From Tetragnatha versicolor (Eukaryota; Arthropoda; Arachnida; Araneae; Tetragnathidae): DNA of 64,000 bases. The translations under genes were made by a program, and so were the position numbers. The notes beneath the pieces are model-generated. The model saw only the letters and a program-made list of their open reading frames with translations, was not told the DNA's origin and made no database searches. Of the stretch, positions 11,792 through 23,170 are shown one piece after another (position 1 is the stretch's first letter; each line of letters starts with the position of its first letter). The DNA lies in the NCBI GenBank assembly GCA_024610705.1, contig JANDEH010000002.1:62428870-62492869 (forward strand), written 5' to 3'.

Positions 11792-11933
11792 CACTGGTGT
11801 AGCCAGAAAAAAAATCGAAGGAGATTTTGGAGGGATATGATATAAATTTAGTCCCTTTCTGTGGTCACGAAAAAGGAAATTTCTGATTTTTTGGGAAAAT
11901 ATCTCCCAGAATTCCCTCCAGGCTACGCTCCTG
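11792..11933. mobile_element. Decayed MITE of the GGGGCGTAGCCAG family
   Basis: The left end CACTGGTGTAGCCAGAAAA and right end CTCCAGGCTACGCTCCTGG form an imperfect inverted pair around GTAGCC/GGCTAC. The interior shares GAAATTTCTGATTTT-like and CTCCC blocks with the copy at 17,045-17,192. It is about 142 bases long. The flanks are too eroded to define a target duplication. Confidence 0.6.
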
Positions 11934-13617
11934 GACCCTTCTAGTTAGATTTGAGATTCGTTTAAACTCTAAATTTCTCTGATTCGTTTAAACCTGTATT
12001 TACGGGTAAAAATCGTTGTTAGCTACAGTGTTAAAGGCAAAAAATGAAGTTCGGGAGTTGGAGTTTGAACAGACAGTTTCCTGAATGGCTTTGTATATGC
12101 ATGCGAGACACGTAAGAAAATCTAACACCCCAAAAGACACAATTTTATCGTCGTATACTTCAACCCGTATCCGTAGTCTGTTGTAGGATACGATGACCAC
12201 GGACGCTTCAATGACCAAAAGCCTCTCTATACATAACACCCATACGTTCCTTCTCCTATCTCCCCCTCTCCCCCGAGGTACCCGCCGACCTGCCTCCTCG
12301 GGGATGAGGGATGCTGAGGGGAGCGTCGGAGTTTTTTCCCTTTGTCGAGAGGGCGGTTTCTTCCGGTATGCAAAGTGTCTGGCATGATTCTTCTTCTTGT
12401 TATGGAGAAAGGGTCACTATCGATTGTTGTATGGCTGATGAGGAAGAAGAGGCTATTTATGGGCAGGTTTTTGCAAGCCTTTTCGGTAGGGAGCGCCGAC
12501 ATAAGGGGGTATTGTTATTTTTCTTTCATCGTGAAGGAAGTGTTAAAAATTTCATTTAATAAAATGGAGGGGATTTTTATGCTGTTCTCTTTAGATAAAG
12601 TTTGACGGATAGCATTTAAGCAAAGTCATATGACATGATAATGACTATCTACATAATGTCGACAATCAGTCGATATCCTGAGTTAAATAATTTTAAGATA
12701 CTTCTGAACCAAGTGAGTTTTGCTATATTTTCCAAACAACGAAACAGAACGTTAAAAAAGGATTAAACTTTCCCATCTTGGTTGTAAAAAAGGTATCCCT
12801 GGACGTTAGCTTCATACTAATAAATTTACGTTAAGTTTTAAGAAAAAACACTGAGTAAAGGTAAGGTGAAGAGTTAAAACTACAAGTAATTTTCAACTAT
12901 AGTTAAGTTAACTTGAATATACTATTTAAAATTATGTGAAGAAATATTACCAAATATTGGCAATCAACCTGAAAAGTTTACAAGGCCTGAAATTTCAACT
13001 GCATCGTCTTGATTTCAAGTTCCAGACTACTAACATAACAATGCAAAATTTTGAACGACAATGAACGAATCTGATTGCTAAAAGGATTCCGCACAATCGA
13101 AATCCCCAATAACATTTTTCGAAACACCATGACGAATTTAAGACCTTATTATCCGATCCCCTCTCCTTCCTCGCATTTTACCCGAGTTTTCCTTAACAAC
13201 CCCTAAACTCCCCAAACTGGAATCAACACACCCGTCAAGGTTTCAAAACTACTCCGTTTAGCATCGACACCAAGGTATTCTGGGCCATATTTTAACCATT
13301 CCTCTGGATGAGTGTCATCGGTTGCCATGACAATCCTTATCTATGGGACTTAATTTCCTCCCCAAAGGAAATCCCCGTGTAATCCTCTCCCACTCCGTCC
13401 CCGGTATAATCCTCACCAAAAGAGCAATGGCCTCCCCTCGAAGCTGGGTGGTCAAATCCTTTCGTCACCACCTGTGACCCCCGTGGGGAGAGTGACGTGC
13501 TGACCTCCCTTTTTTGGCGTCCTTTGATCTCTTTTTCTGATGCTCTGTGTCAAGGCAGATCGTGATCATAACCTCTACTTTTGATCCCTCTTTTCAAGGC
13601 TGCCTGCACTGATCATC
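11934..13617. other. Non-coding; GC-richer patches at ~12,180-12,500 and ~13,080-13,600
   Basis: The first patch carries several mutually overlapping frames of 64-91 codons on both strands, the pattern of a low-stop region rather than a gene. No domain or repeat boundary is visible. Confidence 0.4.
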
Positions 13618-14699
13618 ACTGGTTATGGGATTTGGGTATTTCTAGTTTTTTAGTCTACAGTTAAGTTATTTTTAGTTAGTTCTTCATGGAGAGTTGAGGC
13701 TATCTTCTTCTTTCTGTATTAAGGGTGGTGTCAAGGATTCATTCACTCTTAAAACGACAGTCTCAAAAATGAGTAAAAATTACTCAAATTACTGGTTATG
13801 GGATTTGGGTATTTCTAGTTTTTTAGACTGCAGTTAAAGGGTTCAGTACCCCAACATTTTGAAAAATGTCGATTTCAAGATTTTGATAAATTATAAAAGA
13901 GCACACATTTTGCTTTCCAACGGTGTATTACTTATGCCTGCAATCGGTTTTAAAGCATACTAAAAATTGCTTTAAAAATGTAAAGAAACCGAAATTCCCT
14001 ATGCCGCGCCAACTTCGAATGCCAATCTCAAAACTGTGTTTTTAAGCATTCGATGTACCTTTTCTAGCAATCTAACAGTTGAAACATCATAATTTTTGGC
14101 ATACATTCCTGTTATGATGTAATTGTTATACTGAAAAAAATGAGCTTTAAGTAATTGATTAATTAGAACCCATTTTATTGAACTTTTTACATTGCATCTC
14201 TAAAATTTTTGAAATATAGCATTTTTTTCTTGATAAAAGTGATATTTTAAAAAAAATTACAGATATTTTTTTAAAAGCTCATTTCAGTATAACAACTACA
14301 TCATAACAAACATGTGTGATGTTTCAACTGTTAGATTGCTAGAAAAGGTACATCGAATGCTTAAAATCACAGTTTTGAGATATTTGCATTCGAAGCTGGC
14401 GCGGCATAGAGAATTTCGGTTTCTTTACATTTTTTAAAGCAATTTTTAGTATGCTTTAAAACCGATTACAGGCATAAGTAATACATCGTTGGAAAGCTAA
14501 ATGTTAGCTCTTTTATAATTTATCAAAATCTCAAAATCGATCTTTTTAAGGTGTTGGGGTACTGAACCCCCTTAAGTTATTTTTAGTTGTTCTTTATGGA
14601 GGGTTGAAGCTCTTCTTCTATCAGTATTAAGGGTGGTGTCAAGGATTCATAAACACTCTTAAAACGACAGTCTCAAAAATGAGTAAAAATTACTCAAAT
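13618..14699. repeat. ~172-bp tandem duplication, second copy interrupted by a foldback element
   Basis: Copy 1 (13,618-13,789) starts ACTGGTTATGGGATTTGGG and ends AGTAAAAATTACTCAAAT. Copy 2 starts at 13,791 with the same words, runs to TTAA at 13,834-13,837, is broken by the foldback element, and resumes at 14,576. It ends at about 14,699 with the same AGTAAAAATTACTCAAAT. Differences between copies are few (for example GTCTACAGTTAAG against GACTGCAGTTAA). Copy 1 shows the uninterrupted junction CAGTTAAGTTATTTTTAG. Confidence 0.92.
13838..14571. mobile_element. 734-bp TTAA-flanked foldback element with ~300-bp arms
   Basis: The left terminus AGGGTTCAGTACCCCAAC is mirrored on the right by GTTGGGGTACTGAACCCCC. 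The two arms (about 13,838-14,150 and 14,271-14,571) are inverted copies along nearly their whole length, both carrying GGCGCGGCATAG-type sequence and a GATTGCTAGAAAAGGTACAT block. They enclose a loop of about 120 AT-rich bases. TTAA lies directly outside each end (13,834-13,837 and 14,572-14,575) and is single in the empty copy. TTAA targets are used by piggyBac and some other superfamilies; the ends do not start with the usual piggyBac CCC. There is no open frame, so it is non-autonomous. Confidence 0.92.
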
Positions 14700-15840
14700 C
14701 TGACTATGTCAAGCGCTCAAACACGCTCCGATCCAAATTTACTCAAATTTGAAAAAATGCATGAACTCATTTTTGAGAATGTGCAGATACTCAAATATAA
14801 AGCATCCTTGTACTCATTTTTTATTCATCATTTGTGTTGCAGTTATGATAACCATATAGCCACTTTACTATGACGTGGGAAGTAGACTAGTAAGTTGAGT
14901 GTGACGTCACCACGTTGTGGAATACGTTATCACACCAACTTAATATTGCTTTTGATATATTCCTAATATTTCAATTTTCAAATATAAACTAAAAATAAGC
15001 ATAATTTGAGTGGTGAATATTAAATTGTTTGAGTTTGAAACTGAGTATGTCTGGTGTTTCAAAATTAAAATCATTGGGTGGTCATATTTGAGACAAAAAG
15101 TTTCAAACCAAAATGGAAACATCGATTTACTCAAAATTGAAACTGTCATTTCTCTCAGTGTAGGGAAAGAAAAAACATGGGAATTTTTGGATGGGAATTT
15201 TTTGGAATACCTAAGTAAGAGTTTAACATAAATTGGCTCTTTAGGATTTGCCGGGCGCAAGCTTAGATTTTTATACTAAATATCCAAAACCTATCAAAAT
15301 AAAAAATATTTAAGCATCTCAAATAGAAAAGTTTCAAAATACAATTTTTATATTTAAATAATAAAACGTTTCCGATATAGTCTAATTGGACAGATTTGAA
15401 CGCGGCTAATCCTAAGGTACCCATAATTTTTTAAAAGTTTTTTTATCTATTTCTTTTCTCTCCAATTAAAATTAAAAAACAACTAACACGCACAATGATA
15501 ATTTCTGTCGTGTTTGATACCATTGGTGTGCCTAAATAATTATACTTCAGTCTGGTTACTTTAAACCTGCTTTTATTATTTATTTTTTGGTAAAGTTCCG
15601 AAATTGTGATGACTATTAAGCTGTGGAAAACTACACAACTCTGATTTAGGTTTTCAATCTCCGAAAATATATTTATCCATTACGTAGCTTTCGGTCGTTA
15701 TATGAAGTCAATCACTAGAAAATCCCTTCAAAATCAAAAAACCATTGTTATAAAACAGACGCGTTCCAATATTCAGCCCCAAGCTACACCCCATCAAAAA
15801 ACACCCACTCAAACAACCTTCAACGAATTTCCTACATTCC
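14700..15840. other. AT-rich non-coding with repeated ACTCAAA/TTTGAGT motifs
   Basis: Between about 14,690 and 15,165 the words ACTCAAA, TTTGAGT and related forms recur in both orientations. This suggests a decayed repeat continuing from the tandem duplication. Two opposing frames (73 and 106 codons, 14,940-15,260) overlap there and look like by-products. No clear termini were found. Confidence 0.4.
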
Positions 15841-15921
15841 ATCATTCGCCGGTCGAAAGTGTTCAGCAGTGAAGCGAACTTCCCCCTCCCAAACGCGCTG
15901 CAGGAAAAAAAACTAACAGTC

Positions 15922-16176
15922 AGTCAGAAAATTTTCGGGTCGCGGCGAAATTATGTCTCAAGGCCACGGAATTCCCCGCCCCGATCCCGGAAGCGTATTC
16001 CCAAACCGTACGGTCGATCGGGCCTTCTTGGCGAAAACTCTGGCGCGAGGTCTTCGCGGCCTGTTACTTCGGCAACCTCAAGAACCTTCAAGCGCGCATG
16101 CGCTTTGACTACCGAACACTTGTCAACCAAGAAGGTCACGTGGCCTACTCGGCACAGCATCAAAATCAAAACATCG
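15922..16176 (+). CDS. Putative first exon with strong splice donor, product unknown
   Basis: The exon call rests on composition, codon pattern and a donor. The stretch is CpG-richer than its flanks. One frame stays open from 15,873 to 16,176, with about two thirds of codons ending in G or C by my count, lower G+C at second positions, and an LWREVFAACYFGNLKNLQ segment. It ends at ATCG|GTAAGT, a near-ideal donor with intron from 16,177, phase 1. No ATG precedes the frame except 16,098, which would give a 26-codon start (MRFDYRTLVNQEG...). TCAGTC at 15,920-15,925 fits an arthropod initiator. A different frame from ATG 15,954 would then be an overlapping upstream frame of about 50 codons. No family is recognised. 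The longer 108-codon frame in this stretch has a poorer codon pattern. Confidence 0.38.
15993..16019 (+). repeat. 27-bp motif, copy 1 (inverted partner at 27,713-27,739)
   Basis: GCGTATTCCCAAACCGTACG followed by GTCGATC is identical to the reverse complement of 27,713-27,739. Weaker similarity extends it to about 75 bases (AATTCC upstream, GGCCT downstream). It contains the palindrome ACCGTACGGT. Both copies lie in CpG-richer islands upstream of candidate start codons. It could be a shared 5' leader or promoter element of related genes, a shared coding segment, or a repeat. Confidence 0.85.
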
Positions 16177-17044
16177 GTAAGTTGAAATTTCGTTTCCTAT
16201 ATTTTTAAACGGTAATAATGATAAAAAATTATAAATATTATTAAATATTTATTAGCTTTTTCGGCTCTCTAGATTACTCTTTCCATCGTATCCTATTTGT
16301 TTTTACTACAAAATCATATTACAAGTGCAAGTCGTCATTGTGTATCGTCCTAAGTACGAACATTTATAGTGTGAAAGTCCATTATATACTTTTGAGAAAG
16401 CATAGAAATAGATATCAACTTTTTGATGACTCGAAGTGCAGTGCCCCCACGCTTAGTTAGGAATTTTAAGTATTTCTATTAAACTTAAAATTATGTTTGT
16501 ATAGTGAGATTAGCACTCAGTGGCAGCTTATTCATTATATTAAGTTTGTGGACTCCCAACTCCCAGCAATACATGATAAAGTATTAAAAACATTTTCAAC
16601 TTGTGTGTGTGGATTGAAATGCTACTCTCTTCTTTTTAAAGTAATACATATTACATAAGTTAATTTGTACATTACATAATTTTCAAATAATTTTAATAAT
16701 TTTCTATACATTATACACGAGTTTATTGCTCAATGCACATGAGATAGCGTATGATAGTACGTTAGTTTTAATTGTTCTACTCCATTACCTGTTTATATAG
16801 TAACCATCAAATCTTTTTTTTCTAAATTATGTTCAATTTGATAGTTTTAAGTATTTTTTAAGGAAAATTATAAAATACTTTATTTTCTAAACAAAATAAT
16901 ACTACTTACTACTTGTTTTAGGATAGGAAAGTTAACTTGTACTGTTGTAAATTTTGTTAATAATTTTCTAAGTACATATACACATTAAGCCTTATACCCC
17001 AATCTACAGCATAACCTTCTTATCTCAAACTTTGATAGCTCTTA

Positions 17045-17192
17045 GGGGCGTAGCCAGAGGGGGATTTGGGGATCCCCCCTCCCCGAAACTCAGAAATTTT
17101 CCTGTTTTGACCATAGGAAACCACTAAAAATACCCCATATCTCCTCCCGAAATACCAATATCCCCGTCTGAAATATGTTCTGGCTACGCCAC
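17045..17192. mobile_element. ~148-bp MITE, GGGGCGTAGCCAGA termini
   Basis: The left end GGGGCGTAGCCAGAGGGGG is mirrored by TCTGGCTACGCCACT on the right. The flanks repeat GATAGCTCTTAG (left) against GATAGCTCTAAG (right), a 12-base direct repeat with one change. This marks an insertion even though the exact boundary is uncertain by a few bases. It is the best-preserved of four family members here (6,433; 11,792; 17,045; 47,826). Confidence 0.85.
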
Positions 17193-17836
17193 TGATAGCT
17201 CTAAGAATATTTCCCCCTTGAATTTAATATCTATATTTTTCCTTACCTCAAAAAAAATTTCTGTTACATTCACTTTTGTGAAATTAAAAATTTTGCTGCA
17301 GTTTTGTTTAAATTAATTAAATTTTGTTCAACAGCTTAATGTGTAAGTACACAGGTGCTGTGTAAAGTGTTGATAATAATATGCGTGGCGACTTGTGGGT
17401 AGTTCCAGGGGGTTCACTATTATATTTCTGAACAATTAAGTCACAATTAGTACCTATTATTTACAAAACACAATAGTTCCAACAAGAAGTATACATACTA
17501 TTTCATTTATCTAACAGAAGGTCAGAAAATTAAATATTTAAGACTAGTTGATTAGCATACACAAGTATGCTAATTTGACATAAAAATCTGGTAAAAAATA
17601 TCCTTTTGAAATCTGGTTTGTCTCTCAAATTGTATTTTTCCAATGGTAGTAAAGAAATGAAATAGTTATAAAATATTTTTTCTTTAACAACCTCTTAAAA
17701 CACACCAAACTGATAAATTTTAAAATCTATAAAAAAACTAAAAATTAATGAGGGGGAATTAAAAATACAAAAAAACAAGGCTAAATACAACCTTTAAAAA
17801 ATTAACTACAACCCACTGCAAAAGTAGAAGGTCGAA

Positions 17837-18345
17837 GGTTTTTTTCGATACCAAGAGTATTGGTATTGAAAAAAGTATCGGATAGAAAGTTATATACCAA
17901 AAGTACTCGTATCAAAAAAACCATTGATACCATATGTGAGCGATATTTCTGTCGATACACCTCAAGAGTAGATTCTTTGGGGGGACATCAACTTCACCCA
18001 AAGTCATGGGCGGATTTAGATGGTGAACCCTGGGGGTGCGTACTGGGAAACTTGGGGGTGCAAGCTGCCCCTGGTGACTTTGAAAACATGATTTTCCCCA
18101 ATAAAAATGGAATTTTCTCAAAAAGTTGGGGGTGCAACGCACCCCCTTAAATCCGCCCATGCCCAAAGTGAGTTTGATTCAATGTGAAAATTCAGCATAA
18201 TGAAAACAAGCTGCGTTAAATCAACAGCATGTATAATTAAGATAATGTCATAGAAAATTTTTTAAAGAATTTGTCAATAAAGTATCGATACTTTTAGGTA
18301 TCGAATATACAAGTCACAACTATTTGGTATCAATACCTATGCCTC
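17837..18345. mobile_element. Decayed GTATCGATAC-rich element, host of a nested MITE
   Basis: Words such as TCGATACCAAGAGTATTGGT, AGTATCGATACTTTTAGGTA and GGTATCAATACC recur in both orientations on both sides of the 18,005-18,161 insertion. The sequence continues across that insertion once one target copy is removed. This suggests an older hairpin-like element. The outer ends are not defined. Confidence 0.45.
18005..18161. mobile_element. 157-bp hAT-type MITE, TSD CCCAAAGT
   Basis: The ends CATGGGCGGATTTA and TAAATCCGCCCATG form a perfect 14-base inverted pair. The 8-base direct repeat CCCAAAGT flanks both sides exactly (17,997-18,004 and 18,162-18,169). The interior contains GGGGGTGC/GCACCCCC pairs next to each end. 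An 84-codon minus-strand frame and a 96-codon plus-strand frame across it are artefacts of the repeat. Confidence 0.93.
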
Positions 18346-20238
18346 ACTAGTCAAAAAAAAGAAATGCAAGCTGCAGCACGCTGAAAGTGTGCTCAGGGAA
18401 ACCAAGAGAGACTATCGAAAGGAAGAATTTATCCTCGAGCGAGCTCCACGTTGGCTTTCCTGCTTACCTATTCTCAGTCGCACATGCTGTTGAAGGTGAA
18501 ATATTCATAAATCATTGAGAGCTCACAAAATTTTTGTAATAAACTTTTAGTGTCTGATATTATTAATACTTCTACAAAAGATAAGGTGGGCCTCATTAGA
18601 TTTTTAAATAAGAAGTGGGTTACGTTTAAAAGATCGGGAATTGCTGTTCTTATGTATTTTTAATTTCTTACTTCTGCTCGATGTTTTTTTTTCAGGCATC
18701 ATCTATAAATAATGAGGAATATGGAACACCCAGACCCACAGCCAGGACTATCGTTTTGGAGGGCACCCTTGGCAGTAGGAGGAACTTTTATTTAGGAGGA
18801 GGGGTTTTGGGTCAGAACTCCCAAGGTAGTCCTTCACGACTACTTTTATTGAACTATAAGGAAGTTAAAGATTACTTAAAGGTAGGATTTGAATGTTGAC
18901 AATTTTAAATTTTGCTTTCTCTTAGAATGCCAGACCAAGGTAAAGATGGGGTATAAGAGCCACTGGGACTGTTCATAAATGTTGTCTCCTTTGTGAGAAG
19001 GGCGCTCCTCTCAATCTGAGACACTTCAGAAAGGGAACACAAGAATTGTGACTAAAAACTAAAATGTAGTATACTTAACATTATTATAAAATTCAGACTA
19101 ACAATATTAGTTTTCTTTTAAATTTTATGGTCGGGCACACTTAAGCTTGAAAAAGTGTGACATCATTTATGGATGCCCCCAATCCCCAAATAATTTCGGA
19201 AATTAGCCCATAAAAGTTGTTTTTACATTAGAGATAGAATTGGATAGGAGGGAAAATCCCACATTTTGTTTCCGAAAAAATTTAAAATTTTTTTTAATAG
19301 TACTGTAGGTAATTAGAATTATAATTCTTTACCTAAAATTGAAGTTTTAACCTTATAATTAGCTGTTTTTCCCCAAAGGAGTCTACTCGAAAAAAAAAAT
19401 GGAAATTTAGAAGTTATATCAAAAATGTTTTAAAACAACAAATGTTTAACAAAGATTAAATGTTAAATAGTAAAATTTTAACCATGTTTTCCTGTTTTTT
19501 TTATTTAAAGGGGTTTATTTCCTCGTTAAAAATTCAATTAATGATTTATTTTTGATAAAATGAATGGTTATTTAGTTTCCAAAAAATATATGTATTCAAA
19601 AAGCCTGCTTTTATTTTTGTTAAAAAAGTATTTTTCTGAAGAAAAAAACTTTTTTCAGGTTTCTTCTGTCTTTAAAAAAATTTCCACAAATTTTTCATCT
19701 CTAAAAACACATTTTGGGTTACATTCTAAGAAGACTACTTTTTGTAAGACAGAATTTTTGAAAGAAAAAAGCACTCAAAAATAGATACAAGATTTTCAAA
19801 GGGTGGGGTTTCTTATCTTTTTGAAATTGGCCCTTTAAAATTAGCGCTTTAATTTATTTTAAGACTTACAAGAACCATTCTATTTATAAAGAAATTTCAT
19901 GATAAAAAAACCCAGTATGTTAGCCGTTAAATTTTGAGGGTAGGTGATGCTCCCCATCACTTTTTTTATTTGACACTTATAAGTAGTGTTTTACCTCCAT
20001 TTGCAACTTCAGTTTAGCAAGGTATATGAGAGAATATCTTGTTCCTGTAGCATCGCCTGTGCATTTCCATAGGAAACTCAACTGCTGGTTTTACATTTTT
20101 GTGAAATTTATTAAGGGACAATTGATATACTTTTAGTTCTATTAACTGGGGAGCTTTCACTATCTTCTCAAAAACCTGCTCACTGAGCTTATTTACTTTA
20201 TCAAATTATAAAATAAATTGTATTATCAGAAGATATGT

Positions 20239-20959
20239 CAGGGTGGCCACCAATAGGGAAAATATGGAATTATCAGGGAATTTGAAACTTCTGGATAAGT
20301 CAGGGAATTTTGAAGAAAATCAGGGAAATCTCTAGTATTTTCCTGACACATACCAAATTAGTTACCAATTAGTTGGTTGAATAGTGTATAATTTTTTTTT
20401 ATTTCTAAAGGGGGATGAATAAATAAATCTGAATTCTGATGGGATTCACTTTCGTTTTCAAAAGCGAAGGTTTGCCGACAGTGCAGTGGAAAAAGGAGTG
20501 CTCACATTTTGGAGGAAAAGTTCCCACATCACGATACAAGCGACAAGCCTTGTGTAAAATCGTCTTATCTTTCTAAAATGAATTTGAATTTTAAGAAAGG
20601 GCTATTATTGTTTTATTTTCATAGTATTTCTGGACAAATTAGTGTAATTTGTATTATTTGCACTTAATTCTAAAGATTATCTGTTCTAAAATTTTAATTT
20701 TTGTAACATTTATTTTACTATAAGATGAACTATTTTTAAGGGGACTATATCTGGGTTTCAAAGTTAATCATAAATTTATTATATATATTGAATTTTTAAA
20801 TTATTTTAACAAAATTCTAATTTTTATAAAAGTATTTTTTTTGTATTTCTTTGATTTGTGATAAAGAGTCTGGCATTTAATAGTGTATAACCCGGGAAAA
20901 TTTAGTTAAAACCTGGAATTATCAGGGAAAATTACTAAGCTCAGTTGGTGGCCACCCTG
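20239..20959. mobile_element. 721-bp element with CAGGGTGGCCACC inverted ends
   Basis: CAGGGTGGCCACC at the left and GGTGGCCACCCTG at the right are perfect 13-base inverted repeats. Subterminal TATCAGGGAA-type motifs recur near both ends. The inner few hundred bases are AT-rich with no transposase frame. The 8 bases outside each end (AGATATGT and AATGTAAA) do not match, so the target duplication is lost or the copy was rearranged. The termini resemble hAT-type ends. Confidence 0.85.
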
Positions 20960-21205
20960 AATGTAAACCCTTCTTTTCAAAAATATGTCACTGGCCATTA
21001 CCATATAACACTCTTTCTTAATTATTCCCTCTCGTATTCATTGATTCTAACCATAAAGAAAAAAATTTTAATATTTTCCTTGAAAATATTGAGCAAGTCG
21101 ACTAATAAATAACACTGAAAAAAACCTACAGTAATTTATCTTTCGTTAAAAATTGACTTAAGATATTGTTAAACATACTCTGGGGTGCTCTAGAAATGAA
21201 CTACA

Positions 21206-21483
21206 CAGCAGAACTCCATTTATCTGAATCAATTGGGTCTGAATGCCATTGGAATGATAAAAAATTTGGATAGATTTTTTCTGAAAAAGGTCTATTTAAA
21301 TAAGCTACTATATGTATATTAAAAATGGAAGAAAAAGCTTTTAATTGGGTAAAATGAAAATGCAACATTTCAGATAAACGGACCTTATGTATTGCATCTA
21401 TGGAAGCTAGCAGTGGTTTCCCCCGAACCAGGATCAGGCACTTTTTCCAGGTCCGCGGAGTCAGGATAATTGGAGTTCTACTG
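21206..21483. mobile_element. 278-bp pogo/Tigger-like MITE
   Basis: The left end CAGCAGAACTCCATTTATCT is mirrored by AGGATAATTGGAGTTCTACTG, which reads inward as CAGTAGAACTCCAATTATCC. This end type is known from pogo/Tigger elements. A clean TA on both sides is no longer visible. The inner right half, from CCTTATGTATTGC through TTTTTCCAGGTCCG, is shared with the element nested at 24,700-24,830. Confidence 0.75.
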
Positions 21484-23155
21484 ATGTATATCGAACACCG
21501 ATAGAACTGGATTACTCGTGTACATAATTTTATTCCACAGAGTTTATTAATTTGATTTCCCCTTTGAATTTACATAAATGTAATATAGTATGTATTTGAT
21601 ATTTTCCAGGTTTTTTTAGTATAGGCCAGTGTTTTTTTCAATGGAATAGTTATACATGGAGAAGAAAATCAATTGTTTATAGCATGTTAATATACAACCT
21701 GTAAATTATTTTCAGTAAAAATTAAATGATTAATTTTTGTATATGGAGTTGTGTTGAATGATTTTTCTTGTTGATTTTAATTTTTCTTTCACTTTTTTAA
21801 GAAGAAACAAAGATTAATTCAAAGAAAGAGAAAAAGGATTAAATTTGATTTACCTTAAATACAGTGACTTGAAGAAATTGAACATACTTTATACATGTTA
21901 TATGCCGTTAATTTTTACTTTAATTTAGTATTTGAATATTTTGAACACTTGATTTTGATAGTTCTGTCAACTTAGAATTGTTGCTCAGAAGCAGTATATC
22001 AGTACTATAAAATTTTAATCACAAAATCAATTTTTAAGCGCCTTCTTATTCACATGTTAAAATTCCTCCAACACTTTACAAAAATCATTAGATAAATTTC
22101 TTAATAAAAACTTGTTAAAAAATTATTTACAGTTCTGAAAAGGTAATGTTAAGATATTTCTGGAAGGATTTACAATTTTATTCACTGCTACCTGACCAGC
22201 AGGTAACTTATAGCTTAACAAATAAATATTATTGGTTAAATAAAACTGTCTGTTTTATACTTTTAATTTTTTTTTGCTTAGTCTTTTCTATTTTCACTTT
22301 TTAGCTGTAAACCAAGTAGAAATAAAAATTGGGTCCTGAATAGATCCTCAAAAAACAAAGGGGGATACTTGAGGGAATACCTACATAAAAAACATTGAAC
22401 TTAATTCAAATATAAATATGCATAAATCAATACTAAATAAATACATTAAGTACCCCCTTTTTTCAGCCGGGAAAATTCACTGCCTGGAATTCAGAAATGA
22501 GGATGTTCTAACTAACAATAATTTGTATGATCAACTGTAAAACAAGTTAGCAACATTTCAAGAACACTATTGCAGCTAGGAGAAAACCCCAAACTTTACA
22601 ATATAACAAGATAAAGCTTGTGACCTTAAATGGTATTTTTCAAAATGTGGAAATAAATATTTTATTAGTGTCATTTGAAAATAATAAGCTAAAGGATAAA
22701 AATTTCTATTCACTGCCATTTGCCTACATCAGTAAATATTTATTTGCTACTTCCCCAACTATAGCCCTCACTGTAGCATTTAATTTGTCTTTGTAAAGTT
22801 TTACTTCATTCTGAATCTTTGGGTTATACTACCCTTTAAAAGTTAATTAGTTACTAATGAGTTATATATTTTTACATAATGCATGAACTAAAACTGATTT
22901 AAAGTTAGATTTGAATAACCATAACTCAAAATTGAACACCTTACTTAAGACAGCAGAAGAGTTCTTTCTATGCAACAAGGATTAAAAAATTAAATACACA
23001 ATATTGTGTGCCAATATCCTTTAGGCAATATAAAAAATTATTAAGTTTTTATAAGAAAAATGTAGTTTTCAATAGTTCAGCTCACCTGTTTGTTTACTTC
23101 ACTGAGCAGTGAATGAATGAACATGTTTGTTTACAAAACATGTATACTTGCCTCC

Positions 23156-23170
23156 TAGCGCCATCTGGTG
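23156..23170 (-). promoter_or_regulatory. CTCF-type motif
   Basis: The minus strand reads CACCAGATGGCGCTA. With the neighbouring A it satisfies every position of the general CTCF core CASYAGRKGGCRC. It is the only full match I noticed in the window. A short AT palindrome (ACATGTTTGTTTACAAAACATGT-like) lies just upstream at about 23,121-23,143. CTCF binds insulators and loop anchors in bilaterians; occupancy here is inference. Confidence 0.6.
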
